Shown: piece by piece, positions 24,248-32,645 of the stretch | Numbering within the stretch: the stretch's first letter is position 1 | Layout of the letters: every line of letters starts with the position of its first letter | NCBI GenBank assembly: GCA_020692565.1 | Contig: JAIMKJ010000010.1 | Location: 1 to 48,282 of the forward strand | Length of the DNA stretch: 48,282 nt | Source: Thermomonas sp. | GTDB taxonomy: Bacteria; Pseudomonadota; Gammaproteobacteria; Xanthomonadales; Xanthomonadaceae | Direction of reading: 5' to 3' | The notes under the pieces: generated by a model | The model's database searches: none | What the model saw: the letters and a program-made list of their open reading frames with translations, nothing else | Told to the model about the DNA's origin: nothing | Made by a program: the position numbers and the translations under genes

Positions 24248-24583
24248 TCAACCCGTCTCGTCGACGGTCTCGGCCCCCGGCGCATTCGCCTTCACCGAAG
24301 CGATGCCATCGTCGCGGCCGTTGGCGTCGGCGTACATCTGGCTGGTGCCGATGGTCTGGCCGTTGGTCGCGGTGAGATTGAAATAGAACTTGCCGTTGCT
24401 GGCGGTTTCCCTGGAAAAGCGCTTGTCGTCCTGGCTGTTCTTCTTCACCGATGCCACGCCGTCCTCGCAGGAGGATTTGGCCTTGTAGCCCTCGCTGGTC
24501 AGGATGACCTGGCCGTTGCCGGCCTTGAGATTGAACTGGAATTCGCCGTTGCTGCGCTTGCTGATCACGAATTTGCCGGCCAT
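24248..24583 (-). CDS. YegP family protein (DUF1508, two repeats)
   Basis: The 111-residue protein consists of two similar halves, each with the DUF1508 pattern: GEFQFNLKAGNGQVILTSEG with DGVASVKKN, and GKFYFNLTATNGQTIGTSQ with DGIASVKAN. YegP proteins are small cytosolic beta-sheet proteins of unknown biochemical role. The start at 24583 is fixed by a near-perfect ribosome binding site AGGAGGTG 5 bases ahead, which implies high expression; an upstream ATG at 24646 lacks such a site. The acidic tail ends in ETG. No clear operon partner. Confidence 0.93.
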   Translation of the reverse strand: MAGKFVISKRSNGEFQFNLKAGNGQVILTSEGYKAKSSCEDGVASVKKNSQDDKRFSRETASNGKFYFNLTATNGQTIGTSQMYADANGRDDGIASVKANAPGAETVDETG

Positions 24584-24670
24584 CGCACACCTCCTTTCCT
24601 TGGGTATGGGAAGGCCGAGAGTAGCAGCGGTCTGCGGCGAAAACACGGCCGGACCCGTGCCCGAGCCCGC

Positions 24671-25657
24671 CTAGTCGGGGAATCTCACCTCCAACTCGGC
24701 GCGGGTGGGCATCGACAGCGCCGCGCCCGGGCGTTCGGTGGACAGCGCGGCGTAACGGTTGGCTGCGCGCAGATGGGCGTTGAAGGCCGCGCCGGGGCGC
24801 TGCGCCAGCGCCGCCGCCAGCGCGCCGTTGAAGGCATCGCCGGCGCCGGTGGTGTCGACCGGGTTGGCCGGTTCGGCGGACAGCCGGTACCAGGCGCTGT
24901 CGTCGCCGCGGGTGGCGTTGTCGGGGTGGGAGACGAAGCAGCCGGCGGCGCCCAGGGTCACCACCACGCTGCCGCCGGGCAGCAGGTCGCGGCACAGCGC
25001 GTGCAGGCGCGGCGAGTCGAGACTGGCGATGGCTTCGCCGTAGACGCGTTCGCCGAGGTGGCGGGCGAACAGACCGGCGCATTCGGTTTCGTTCGGAGTC
25101 AGCACGTCGGCCAGCGCCAGCAGCTCGCGCGGCACCGCCACGTTCGCCGGGGCCGGATTGAGGATCGCGATCCGCCCGGTCTCTCTCGCCAGGCGCAGCG
25201 CCGTCGCCACGGCGTCCAGCGGCGATTCCAACTGCGCCAGGGTCACGTCGGCCGCGGTGATGGTCGAAGTCTGTGCCTCGATGAAGTCGCTCGTCAGCGC
25301 CGCGTTGGCGCCGGGGCCGATCACGATGCTGTTGCGGCCCTGGGCATCGACGAAGATGCCGGCGGTGCCGGTGGGCGCGTCGCTGCGCTGATCGCGCAGG
25401 TCGATGGCATCGGCGGTCGCCAGCGCGCGCGCCAGTTGCCCGCCCACGTCGTCGCCCAGCGCGCACAGGAATGCGGTGGCGGCGCCGCTGCGCGCGGCCG
25501 CGGTGGCCTGGTTGAAGCCCTTGCCGCCGGGGCCGCTGGCGTAATCGCCGCTGTGGGTGGCGCCGGGCTGCGGCAGGGCGTCGCTGCGCCAGACGTGATC
25601 GACGTTGAACGAGCCGACGATGACGACCTGCGGCGTGCCGGGAGAAGCATTGGACAT
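24671..25657 (-). CDS. rbsK: Ribokinase (PfkB family)
   Basis: The 328-residue enzyme phosphorylates ribose at O5 with ATP. PfkB marks are visible: GSFNVDHVW near the start, GPGGKGFNQATAAARSGA (substrate-binding glycine motif) and the signature DTTGAGDAFNGALAAAL with the catalytic Asp. LNPAPANV and LTPNETE fit ribokinase rather than other sugar kinases. The frame is open to 25789, but that part falls in the intergenic hairpin, so ATG 25657 is chosen. It lies downstream of a nucleoside transporter gene on the same strand, a pairing that fits salvage of ribose from nucleosides. Confidence 0.93.
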   Translation of the reverse strand: MSNASPGTPQVVIVGSFNVDHVWRSDALPQPGATHSGDYASGPGGKGFNQATAAARSGAATAFLCALGDDVGGQLARALATADAIDLRDQRSDAPTGTAGIFVDAQGRNSIVIGPGANAALTSDFIEAQTSTITAADVTLAQLESPLDAVATALRLARETGRIAILNPAPANVAVPRELLALADVLTPNETECAGLFARHLGERVYGEAIASLDSPRLHALCRDLLPGGSVVVTLGAAGCFVSHPDNATRGDDSAWYRLSAEPANPVDTTGAGDAFNGALAAALAQRPGAAFNAHLRAANRYAALSTERPGAALSMPTRAELEVRFPD

Positions 25658-25754
25658 TGCGGTGTGCTCTGAAAACGCGCCCGGGATCGCCCGGGATGGT
25701 TCCGGACGTTTCGGGGCGGGGTGAAAAAGGCGTTGCGGCAGAGGTCTGGACGTT

Positions 25755-25785
25755 CCGGATGTCTCCCCAGCGGGGAGACATCCGG
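25755..25785 (-). other. Intercistronic hairpin between nucleoside transporter and ribokinase genes
   Basis: A perfect 14-base-pair stem CCGGATGTCTCCCC / GGGGAGACATCCGG with a 3-base loop starts 13 bases beyond the transporter stop. There is no T run, so it may be an mRNA-stabilising element rather than a full terminator. Confidence 0.5.
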
Positions 25786-25798
25786 TCACGCAGAGGGA

Positions 25799-27136
25799 TC
25801 AACGCAAATGGATCAGCACACCGGCAATCGTCGCAGTCATCAGGGTGGCGATGGAGCCGCCCAGCACCGCGCGCATGCCGAAGCGGGCGAGGTCGCCGCG
25901 GCGCTCCGGCGCCAGGCTGCCGATGCCGCCGATCTGGATCGCGATCGAGGCGAAGTTGGCGAAGCCGCACAGCGCGTAGGTCAGGATCAGCCGCGAATTC
26001 TCGCTGATCGCGCCCGGGCCGGTGCCGACCGGCGTCTGCGACAGCTGCAGATAGGCGATGAACTCGTTCAGCACCACCTTCTGGCCGATCAGGCCGCCGG
26101 CGATCACCGCGTCGTTCCACTCGATGCCGATCACCCAGGCGATCGGCGCCAGCACATAGCCGAGGATCAGGCCCAGGTTCAGCCGCACCTTGTGCTGCGC
26201 CGTATCGACGATGCCGTCGTTGAGCATCATGTTGAGGCTCTGGTAGCTGCTCAGGTGCAGGTCGCCGACCCAGCCGATGAGGTAATTGACCATCGCGATC
26301 AGGGCGACGAACGCCAGCAGCATCGCGGCGATGTTGATCGCCAGCTTCATGCCGTCGGAAGCGCCGGCCGCGGCCGCGTCGATGATGTTCTTGCTTTCCT
26401 TCTCGACGTGGATGGTGACCTTGCCGCCGGTGAGCGGCGTGCCGGTCTCCGGGATCAGGATCTTGGCGATCAGCAGGGTGGCCGGCGCGGCCATGATCGA
26501 TGCGGCCAGGAAGTGCTTGGCGTACATCTGCTGCAGTTCGCCGTCGGTGCCGGCGAGCATGCCGATGTAGATCGCCATCACGCCGCCGGCGATGTGCGCC
26601 ATGCCGCCGATCATCATCGTCAGCAGCTCGGATTCGGTCATCTTGTTGATGTACGGGCGCACCGTCAGCGGCGCCTCGGTCTGGCCGATGAACACGCTGG
26701 CGCAGACGCTGGTGGTTTCGGCGCCGGAGACTTTCATCACCTTGGTGATGGCCATCGCCATCATCCGGACCACCCATTGCATCACACCGAGGTGATACAG
26801 CACGGCCATGAACGACGCGAAGAAGATCACCGTCGGCAGCGCGTGGAAAATGAAGACGAAGCCGTATTCGTCCTGATCGGCGAAGCCGCCGAGGATCATC
26901 CTCGAGCCCTCGGTCGTGAAGTTGATCAGGGTCACGAAAACCTTGCCCAGGCCCTCGAAGATCGCACCACCCCAGGTGGTCATCAGCACGAACGCCGCGA
27001 AGGCGATCTGCAGTGCGATGCCGGTGCCGACCAGTTTCCAGTCCACCGCTTTCTTGTTGTTCGAGAACGTCCACGCGATGCCGATCAGCACCGCCAAACC
27101 GAACAGGCCGAAGCCGATCCGTGTCAAAGCTTCCAT
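25799..27136 (-). CDS. Concentrative nucleoside transporter (CNT/NupC family)
   Basis: The 445-residue membrane protein is a CNT symporter importing nucleosides with protons or sodium. Family marks include GFVFIFHALPTVIFFASFM, the substrate-site stretch GAETTSVCASVFIGQTEAPL, IGGMAHIAGGVMAIYI, GQKVVLNEFIAYLQL and TYALCGFANFASIAIQIGGI. About ten hydrophobic segments are visible. A large loop between residues 235 and 265 is longer than in NupC of Escherichia coli and is typical of the group that includes animal CNTs. It heads a likely operon with ribokinase. Confidence 0.95.
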   Translation of the reverse strand: MEALTRIGFGLFGLAVLIGIAWTFSNNKKAVDWKLVGTGIALQIAFAAFVLMTTWGGAIFEGLGKVFVTLINFTTEGSRMILGGFADQDEYGFVFIFHALPTVIFFASFMAVLYHLGVMQWVVRMMAMAITKVMKVSGAETTSVCASVFIGQTEAPLTVRPYINKMTESELLTMMIGGMAHIAGGVMAIYIGMLAGTDGELQQMYAKHFLAASIMAAPATLLIAKILIPETGTPLTGGKVTIHVEKESKNIIDAAAAGASDGMKLAINIAAMLLAFVALIAMVNYLIGWVGDLHLSSYQSLNMMLNDGIVDTAQHKVRLNLGLILGYVLAPIAWVIGIEWNDAVIAGGLIGQKVVLNEFIAYLQLSQTPVGTGPGAISENSRLILTYALCGFANFASIAIQIGGIGSLAPERRGDLARFGMRAVLGGSIATLMTATIAGVLIHLR

Positions 27137-27442
27137 CGTCTACTCCCCAGGCCAAAGGCCGAACTGGGGCAGGGTAGGTCAGTGGGGTGTCTGTGGGCAA
27201 CTGGGCGTGCGCGCAATGCGATGGCGTCCGCGCAGGGCGGCCTTCGGGCGGCCGATGGCCCGGGTCAACGTTTCCGGGCGCCTGTAGAGCTGAAGAGCAA
27301 ATCCCCCGTAGCCGCCTTTTTCAAAGGGGGCGAACAGCTTGGCGCAGAAGTCCCCCCCTTTGAAAAAGGGGGGGCGGGGGGGATTTGCTTTTTTGTCAGC
27401 AGCGGCCAGTACGAAGAGCACAACGCAGTGAACCCCACGGGC
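27137..27442. other. Gene-free intergenic region carrying a long palindrome
   Basis: This 306-base stretch lies between the GGDEF gene end and the transporter start, both on the minus strand. Its main content is the palindromic element at 27297-27394. The transporter promoter should lie at 27140-27290 but shows no convincing consensus. Confidence 0.5.
27297..27394. repeat. Palindromic repeat element with nested arms and a T run
   Basis: Outer arms GCAAATCCCCC / GGGGGATTTGC (11 bp) and inner arms CCTTTTTCAAAGGGGG / CCCCCTTTGAAAAAGG (16 bp) are perfect. On the plus strand TTTTTT follows directly. The arm sequence resembles dispersed palindromes found in many proteobacterial intergenic regions. 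It can act as a strong hairpin at the end of the GGDEF transcript. Confidence 0.75.
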
Positions 27443-28588
27443 CTACACGTCCCGCGCAACCACCCGGTTGCAGCCCTGCTGCTTGGCGGCCTGCAGCCGG
27501 CGGTCGGCGTTGCGCAGCATCGACGACACATCGCTGCCGTCGCTGGGGTAGGCGGCCAGCCCGCCGCTGAAGGTGATGTGCAGCGGGTTGCTGCCGCGCT
27601 CGGCCAGGAACGGCCGCTCGGCCATCAGATGGCGCAGCCGGTCCAGCCGCTCCCATGCGTTGCCGATCGGGCAGCGCAGCAGCAGCACGAACTCCTGGCC
27701 GCCGATCCTCACCAGTCGCTCCTTCGGGTGCAGAATCTCGCGCATCGAGCCGGCGATGTGGCGGATCGCGCGGTCGCCGGCGAGGTGGCCGTAGTCGACA
27801 TTGATGCGCTTGAAATCGTCGAGATCCAGCAGCGCCAGGGTCAGCGATTCGCCTTCGTCGCGCACGTTGTCGAGGATCATCGGCATCCGCTGCACCAGCC
27901 ACGCGCGATTCGGCAGCCCGGTCAGACCGTCGCTGCCGGAAGATTCGATCAGCCGCTGCATGCGGTAGACCATGGTGGCGGTGAGCAGGGTCATCAGCAG
28001 GATCAGCACCAGCCGCTCCACCTGGCCGCCGATCGACACCGTGCCGTAGTCGATCGACACCAGTTGATCCGGCGATTCGGCCCGCATGTAAAGAATGGTG
28101 ATCAGCAGGCTGTACTGTACGATCGCCATCCCGCCGGAATACAGCGTCAGCCGGCCGTCGTTGCGCAGAGCGGTCATGCCGATCGAGAACAGATAGAAGC
28201 ACCAGACCACCATGCTGTTGAACGGCGCGACCGGATCGCTCAGATGCAGCAGCGCCAGCACCAGGGTGGTGGTGGTGACGTCGTAGCTGGTGGTGGCGTA
28301 GGGCAGCCAGGTGTGGCGGCGGCGCTGCCCGGCCAGCGCCAGCCAGATCTGCGCGAAGATGTTGATGAAGATCGAGGCGCCCAGACCGATCATCAGTTCG
28401 GTCGTGCTGCCCGCGCCCAGATTGCCGATCATCGCCAGCGGCGGCAGCAGCAGCGTCAGCGCGGACAGCAGCGCGCGGACGCGCGCCACCAGCAGTTCGC
28501 CGCCGGCGCCGAGGTCGAGCATGACTTCGTCCGGCCGCGCGAACAGGGTGCGCAACAGATCCCGCTTCCAGTCGCCGGTGATGCTCAT
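27443..28588 (-). CDS. Membrane GGDEF protein with degenerate GGQEF site
   Basis: The 381-residue protein has six hydrophobic segments in the first 210 residues (an unclassified membrane sensor) and a C-terminal GGDEF domain beginning SDGLTGLPNRAWL with the metal site LLDLDDFKRIN. The signature loop reads RIGGQEFVLLL, so the catalytic Asp/Glu of GG(D/E)EF is replaced by Gln. Known work on this family makes cyclic di-GMP synthesis by such a site unlikely, so the domain may bind GTP or partners instead. The ATG at 28588 has GGAA upstream and follows the frame's longer N-terminus, which looks non-coding. No EAL or HD-GYP partner is adjacent. Confidence 0.92.
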   Translation of the reverse strand: MSITGDWKRDLLRTLFARPDEVMLDLGAGGELLVARVRALLSALTLLLPPLAMIGNLGAGSTTELMIGLGASIFINIFAQIWLALAGQRRRHTWLPYATTSYDVTTTTLVLALLHLSDPVAPFNSMVVWCFYLFSIGMTALRNDGRLTLYSGGMAIVQYSLLITILYMRAESPDQLVSIDYGTVSIGGQVERLVLILLMTLLTATMVYRMQRLIESSGSDGLTGLPNRAWLVQRMPMILDNVRDEGESLTLALLDLDDFKRINVDYGHLAGDRAIRHIAGSMREILHPKERLVRIGGQEFVLLLRCPIGNAWERLDRLRHLMAERPFLAERGSNPLHITFSGGLAAYPSDGSDVSSMLRNADRRLQAAKQQGCNRVVARDV

Positions 28589-28754
28589 GCCGTTCCGAAA
28601 CCCCGATATGGATATGCGCGCAGGATAGCGTTGCGGGCAGCGCTTGAGGATGTGGCGTCGACACAGACACACCTCGCTGCCCATCGTGCTTCTGCGGCGA
28701 CGCAACATGACCCTATCATGACGACAACTTCAGTACGCTTATGGAAAAGATCTG

Positions 28755-30215
28755 ATGACGATCCGCAGGAAACGAAAGCGCCACGTCGGTGTCATGCTCG
28801 CCATCGCCGCACTGATCGGCATGATGCCGGCATGCTTGCCGGTCCCCAGCCCATTTTCCGGTCTGCGAATGGATCAGGTCTATATGCTCCAGCCGCACAA
28901 CAGTTACGAACACAGCGCACAGCTTACGAGTTGGCTCACGGCCGGTTACCGCACGCTGGAACTGGACGTGCAGGACCAGGCATCCTGGTCGACGCACCCG
29001 CGCGGGCCGTACGTGGCGCACGGCAGCGGGCCGAAAAACAACAACTGTCGCGGCGCCGCGGATCGCTTGGCCGATTGTCTCGACGACATCGTCGCCTGGC
29101 AGGACGCGAACCCCCGCCAGTTGCCGATCGTGGTCTTCATCGACATGAAGGTACGTTTCGACCACAACGCGGTCTTCGCGTGGGACGCGGGCAAGATCGA
29201 GACGCTCGATCGTTTCGTCGGCAATTACCTCGGCAGCCGGTTGTACCGGTACAGCGATCTCCGCAGCCATATCGAGAAGGCTCCTGGCGCGACGCCACGC
29301 CAGAAGTTGAAAGCGACCGGTTGGCCCATGGCCGATTCGCTGCGCGGCAGGATCATCGTCGGCTTTACCGGCGGCCGCTTCGGTGCGGTGAACCAGGGCA
29401 TGGGCGGGCTGCTCGCCCGCCGCGGCGCCAGCGCCAATGCGTTCATGTGCCCCGATGTCGATGCCTCCGATCCGGGCGAGATATCGGGTCAGGTCGACGG
29501 CATGTCGGTCGCGCTGTCCGGCCAGGTGCTTTGTGCGAACGTGAAGGTAGGCAATCATTATCAACGAGTCGCCAACCGCAGCGCCGAGTATCGCCAGATG
29601 ATGCATGTGTGGGACGCCGCCAAAGACTTCAAAAGCACCAGTTTCGAAGCCAACTACATCGCGATGGCGCACGGTGCCTCGGCTATCGGTATGGACGTGT
29701 CCAACTCGCTTGCCGACCGCAATGTCTTCAGGCCGACCTGGGCCTCCACCATTCCTCTGGTGGGGGTGCGTCGCGGCAAGCCAGGCTATTTCACCCTGCG
29801 GCCGAAGAGCGCCGGTGGCACGCGCTGCATCGGCACCCGCAACAACGGCTATTCGAACGGTGCCAGGATCGATCAGGAGGCATGTACGGGCGGCATCGAT
29901 CAGCAGTTCGTATATACCGCCGAGGGTCAGCTCCGGCCACGCGGCAACAACAAGTACTGCATGGATATCTCCGGCGGCAGTGCGGCCAGCGGCAAGGCGA
30001 TGCATCTGTGGGACTGCGATGGCGGCCGTTCGGAAAAATGGAGATTGACGCCGAACGGGCAGTTGCGCAGCGTGTCCAACGGCATCTACTGCGCAGCCGT
30101 GCCAAGCGGCACGCTGTCGACAGGCGTCCAACTGCGGACGGAGATTTGCGGTACGGCGTTATCGCAAGCGTTCGAGCTGTTGCCCGTGGCGGATTGGTCG
30201 CAAACGTCGTTTTAA
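28755..30215 (+). CDS. PI-PLC domain lipoprotein with C-terminal ricin-type lectin
   Basis: The 486-residue protein starts with a basic region, a hydrophobic signal and MPAC, a plausible lipobox (Cys27). Residues 40-340 are a calcium-dependent phosphatidylinositol-phospholipase-C-like barrel: QPHNSYEH holds the first catalytic His48, TLELDVQD the acidic calcium ligands, PYVAHGSGP the second His89, and PIVVFIDMKVRFDHN a further barrel strand. Residues 350-480 form a ricin-B-type trefoil with three QxF/W-type ends (QQFVY, EKWRL, QAFEL). Members of this group are secreted and act on phosphoinositides or related lipids. The lectin domain suggests attachment to sugar-bearing surfaces. Its 3' end overlaps the convergent transporter gene. 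Confidence 0.9.
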   Translation: MTIRRKRKRHVGVMLAIAALIGMMPACLPVPSPFSGLRMDQVYMLQPHNSYEHSAQLTSWLTAGYRTLELDVQDQASWSTHPRGPYVAHGSGPKNNNCRGAADRLADCLDDIVAWQDANPRQLPIVVFIDMKVRFDHNAVFAWDAGKIETLDRFVGNYLGSRLYRYSDLRSHIEKAPGATPRQKLKATGWPMADSLRGRIIVGFTGGRFGAVNQGMGGLLARRGASANAFMCPDVDASDPGEISGQVDGMSVALSGQVLCANVKVGNHYQRVANRSAEYRQMMHVWDAAKDFKSTSFEANYIAMAHGASAIGMDVSNSLADRNVFRPTWASTIPLVGVRRGKPGYFTLRPKSAGGTRCIGTRNNGYSNGARIDQEACTGGIDQQFVYTAEGQLRPRGNNKYCMDISGGSAASGKAMHLWDCDGGRSEKWRLTPNGQLRSVSNGIYCAAVPSGTLSTGVQLRTEICGTALSQAFELLPVADWSQTSF

Positions 30216-30905
30216 GGCCATGTCGATCGAAGCTTGCTTGTTGCCTGGATCAACTCCCGATCGCGCGCTGTTTGATGGCGGCCTCTCCGCCGGCTGCGTC
30301 AGCGGTGCGTCGACGGATACCCCGCGCACCGCGACCCACGCCGCCAGTGCCAGGAACAGTGCCGCCGCCGCCATCCGCGCGGCCTTCAGCGGCAGTTTCG
30401 CCGCGAACCGGCTGCCCAGCAGTACGACCGGGACGTTCGCCAGCAACATCCCGACGGTAGTGCCGACGACCACCGGCCACAGCAGCGGCGATTTCGCGGC
30501 CAGCACCACGGTCGCGATCTGGGTCTTGTCGCCGATCTCGGCGATGAAGAACGCGATGGTGGTGGCGATGAACGCGCCGCGCGCGGGCAGGCGCTCGTCT
30601 TCGTCGAGTCTGTCGGGCTTGAGTGTCCACAGGCCGATGGCGGCGAAGCTCGCCACGACGATCCAGCGCAGCACGTCCGGGGTGAGATGGCTGGCCAGCA
30701 GCGCGCCGAGCCAGCCGGCGAGCGCATGGTTGAGGACGGTGGCGACGAAGATGCCGGCGATGATCGGCCACGGCCGACGGAAGCGTGCGGCCAGCAGCAG
30801 AGCGAGCAGTTGAGTCTTGTCGCCGATTTCGGCGATGGCGACGACCAGGGTGGAAATGCCCAGCGTCGAAAGCGCGCCGACCGGCGAAAGCGGGGAAATG
30901 TCCAT
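30159..30905 (-). CDS. GDT1/UPF0016 family cation (manganese) exporter
   Basis: The 248-residue membrane protein has the two family signatures EIGDKTQLLALLLA and EIGDKTQIATVVLA, one in each half of a six-helix fold. Relatives (TMEM165, Gdt1, bacterial MneA) move Mn2+ or Ca2+ out of the cytosol. A yybP-ykoY riboswitch lies directly upstream, which supports a manganese role. The ATG at 30905 has GGAG 5 bases ahead. The last 50 residues (from about VSVDAPLTQ) are hydrophilic and beyond the usual family end. This tail is coded antisense to the final 57 bases of the phospholipase gene, so it may be a stop-codon-loss extension. Confidence 0.93.
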   Translation of the reverse strand: MDISPLSPVGALSTLGISTLVVAIAEIGDKTQLLALLLAARFRRPWPIIAGIFVATVLNHALAGWLGALLASHLTPDVLRWIVVASFAAIGLWTLKPDRLDEDERLPARGAFIATTIAFFIAEIGDKTQIATVVLAAKSPLLWPVVVGTTVGMLLANVPVVLLGSRFAAKLPLKAARMAAAALFLALAAWVAVRGVSVDAPLTQPAERPPSNSARSGVDPGNKQASIDMALKRRLRPIRHGQQLERLR

Positions 30906-30943
30906 TGAAACTCCGGCCGGGCGTTGCGATGGACACGAAGACA

Positions 30944-30976
30944 GAGATCGCGCAGCCCGGCATGGCACGCGATCTC
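30944..30976 (-). promoter_or_regulatory. Expression-platform hairpin of the manganese riboswitch
   Basis: A 9-base-pair stem (GAGATCGCG / CGCGATCTC, 15-base loop) sits between the riboswitch body and the exporter start, 38 bases before the ATG. No clear U run follows, so translational or processing control is as likely as termination. Confidence 0.5.
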
Positions 30977-30978
30977 CG

Positions 30979-31115
30979 CCTTCGGTCTTGCCCGATGCCG
31001 ATCAGACTCTGCGACGAGACTGTCGTCACCCCCTGCGCCATGGCCTGCCGGCCAAGTGTGTTGACGCAGATGCCGTCGCGGCCAAGGGCCGTGCGGCGGG
31101 CTACTCCCCGGAGGA
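30979..31115 (-). ncRNA. yybP-ykoY manganese riboswitch
   Basis: On the minus strand the leader has the two conserved loop sequences of this class: GGGGAGTAGCC (complement of 31099-31109) near the 5' end and GGCAAGACCG (complement of 30983-30992) at the 3' end, with GC-rich paired segments between. Both loops together form the Mn2+ site. The gene it precedes is a GDT1-type exporter, a known target of this riboswitch. Binding of Mn2+ would switch the exporter on. The ends are approximate. Confidence 0.8.
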
Positions 31116-31193
31116 AGGGGCGGCCATTGTATGCGTTCGGAAGACGAGGCGCCCGGGTACACTGATTTCTCCCGCCACATCATCGGATCCGCC

Positions 31194-32165
31194 ATGCACT
31201 ATCGTCGTCTGGGCGCCACCGGCCTGCAGGTGTCCGCGCTGTCGTTCGGCGCCTGGCTCACGTTCGGCCAGCAGATCGGTCGCGGCACGGCGCGCGACCT
31301 GGTCGCCGCCGCCTGGGACCACGGCATCAATGTCTTCGACAACGCCGAGGGGTACGCCAACGGCGAGGCCGAACGGGTGATGGGCGATGTGATCGCCGAT
31401 CTGCGCCTGCCGCGCGACGGTTTTGCGGTGTCGAGCAAGGTGATGTTCGGTTCGGCGAAGGATCCGCTGCCGATGCAGAAGGGCCTCTCGCGCAAGCACG
31501 TGCGCGATGCCTGCGACGCCGCGCTCAAGCGCCTGCGCGTGGACTACCTCGATCTGTATTTCTGCCATCGCCCCGATCCCGATACGCCGATCGAGGAAAC
31601 CGTGTGGGCGATGGACGGGCTGATCCGCCAGGGCAAGGTGCTGTACTGGGGCACGTCGGAATGGTCGGCCGGACAGATCCGCGAAGCGGCGAAGATCGCG
31701 AAGCATCACGGCCTGCACGGCCCATCGATGGAGCAGCCGCAGTACAACCTGCTGCACCGGCAGCGGGTGGAACTGGAATACGCGCCGCTTTACGCCGAAT
31801 TGGGGCTGGGCACCACGATCTGGTCGCCGCTGTCTTCCGGCCTGCTCACCGGCAAGTACAACGCCGGCGTGCCCGACGACACCCGACTGGGCCAGGAAGG
31901 CCAGACCTGGCTGCAGGGCATGGTGCTGGGCGACAGCCAGAACCGCCGCCTGGAGCGCGCGCGCAAGTTCACCGCACTGGCCGCCGAGCTGGGCCTCGCG
32001 CCGGCGCCGCTGGCGATCGCCTGGTGCCTGCGCAACCCGCACGTGTCGACGGTGATCCTCGGCGCCAGCCGGGTCGAGCAACTGCTGCAGAACCTGGAGG
32101 CCTTGCGCCTGGCCGACAGTGTCGAGGACGCGATCTGGTCGCGGCTGGAAGCGTTGACGGCCTGA
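31194..32165 (+). CDS. Aldo/keto reductase, Kv-beta / YghZ group
   Basis: The 323-residue NADPH-dependent reductase has the catalytic set Asp/Tyr in VFDNAEGYANGEAE, Lys in VSSKVMFG and His in YFCHRPDPDTP. The C-terminal cofactor end is STVILGASRVEQLLQNL. YNLLHRQRVE and WSPLSSGLLTGKYN are typical of the potassium-channel beta-subunit-like group, which reduces aldehydes such as methylglyoxal. ATG 31194 is chosen because family members start MxYRRLGxTGL; the frame opens further upstream within the divergent riboswitch region. It is a single gene. Confidence 0.92.
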   Translation: MHYRRLGATGLQVSALSFGAWLTFGQQIGRGTARDLVAAAWDHGINVFDNAEGYANGEAERVMGDVIADLRLPRDGFAVSSKVMFGSAKDPLPMQKGLSRKHVRDACDAALKRLRVDYLDLYFCHRPDPDTPIEETVWAMDGLIRQGKVLYWGTSEWSAGQIREAAKIAKHHGLHGPSMEQPQYNLLHRQRVELEYAPLYAELGLGTTIWSPLSSGLLTGKYNAGVPDDTRLGQEGQTWLQGMVLGDSQNRRLERARKFTALAAELGLAPAPLAIAWCLRNPHVSTVILGASRVEQLLQNLEALRLADSVEDAIWSRLEALTA

Positions 32166-32210
32166 TGCCGTGCGCGCACGGCGGGCGGGCCGGCACGCAG
32201 AACGATCGGC

Positions 32211-32239
32211 TTGACGCGCGAATGATAATCGTTATCATT
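32211..32239 (+). promoter_or_regulatory. Fur box overlapping the heme operon promoter
   Basis: AATGATAATCGTTATCATT (32221-32239) is a perfect 19-base inverted repeat, very close to the Fur consensus GATAATGATAATCATTATC. It overlaps a promoter with TTGACG at 32211-32216 and TATCAT at 32233-32238 (16-base spacing). Iron-bound Fur would block RNA polymerase directly, so the heme operon is expressed under iron limitation. Confidence 0.9.
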
Positions 32240-32267
32240 TGGTCGTCCTTCTTGTGGAATGCCTCGC

Positions 32268-32480
32268 ATGGCCATGCCCCAGCCCACGCCGCAGCTTGAT
32301 CGGCAGTCGCTTCCGTCCGTGTCGCCGTCGACGCCGGAAGCGCTGTCCGCCGATTCCCCGATGCCCGTGTTCGACAGCGCCGGCCTGCTGCAGGGTGGGC
32401 GCGAAGTCCTGATCCGTCACGGTGGCGAGTGTTATCGCCTGCGCCACACCCGCAACGACAAATTGATCCTGACCAAGTAA
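32268..32480 (+). CDS. hemP: Hemin uptake protein HemP
   Basis: The 70-residue protein ends in the conserved HemP signature: LLQGGREVLIRHGGECYRLR then HTRNDKLILTK. The first 35 residues are a Pro/Ser-rich tail without similarity to known domains. HemP is a small cytosolic protein needed for heme uptake gene expression or function in several proteobacteria. The ATG at 32268 follows GGA by 9 bases; an in-frame ATG at 32259 is also possible. It is the first gene after the Fur box and precedes the heme receptor by 165 bases. Confidence 0.93.
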   Translation: MAMPQPTPQLDRQSLPSVSPSTPEALSADSPMPVFDSAGLLQGGREVLIRHGGECYRLRHTRNDKLILTK

Positions 32481-32645
32481 GTCCGCACCAGGCCGTCTTC
32501 CGCGTCATCCACGCTACATCGATCAAACGCCGGATCGCGTTCGCGGCATCGTTGCCCGATCGCGACGCTTCCTTCTCTCTCCAGGCACGCAAGCCACCGG
32601 TCCGCCGGACGCCAGCCGCCTTGTGTTCTCCGACACGAGCCCGCC

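Noticed and set aside
24207..27200. 997-codon minus-strand frame over rbsK and the transporter
   Set aside because: It is a shifted frame of the two real genes, with stretches of Arg/Asp/His and none of the conserved motifs.
25721..30460. 1579-codon plus-strand open frame across transporter, GGDEF and phospholipase genes
   Set aside because: It runs antisense to two real genes and out of frame with the third; composition is His/Gln/Arg-rich. A shadow frame.
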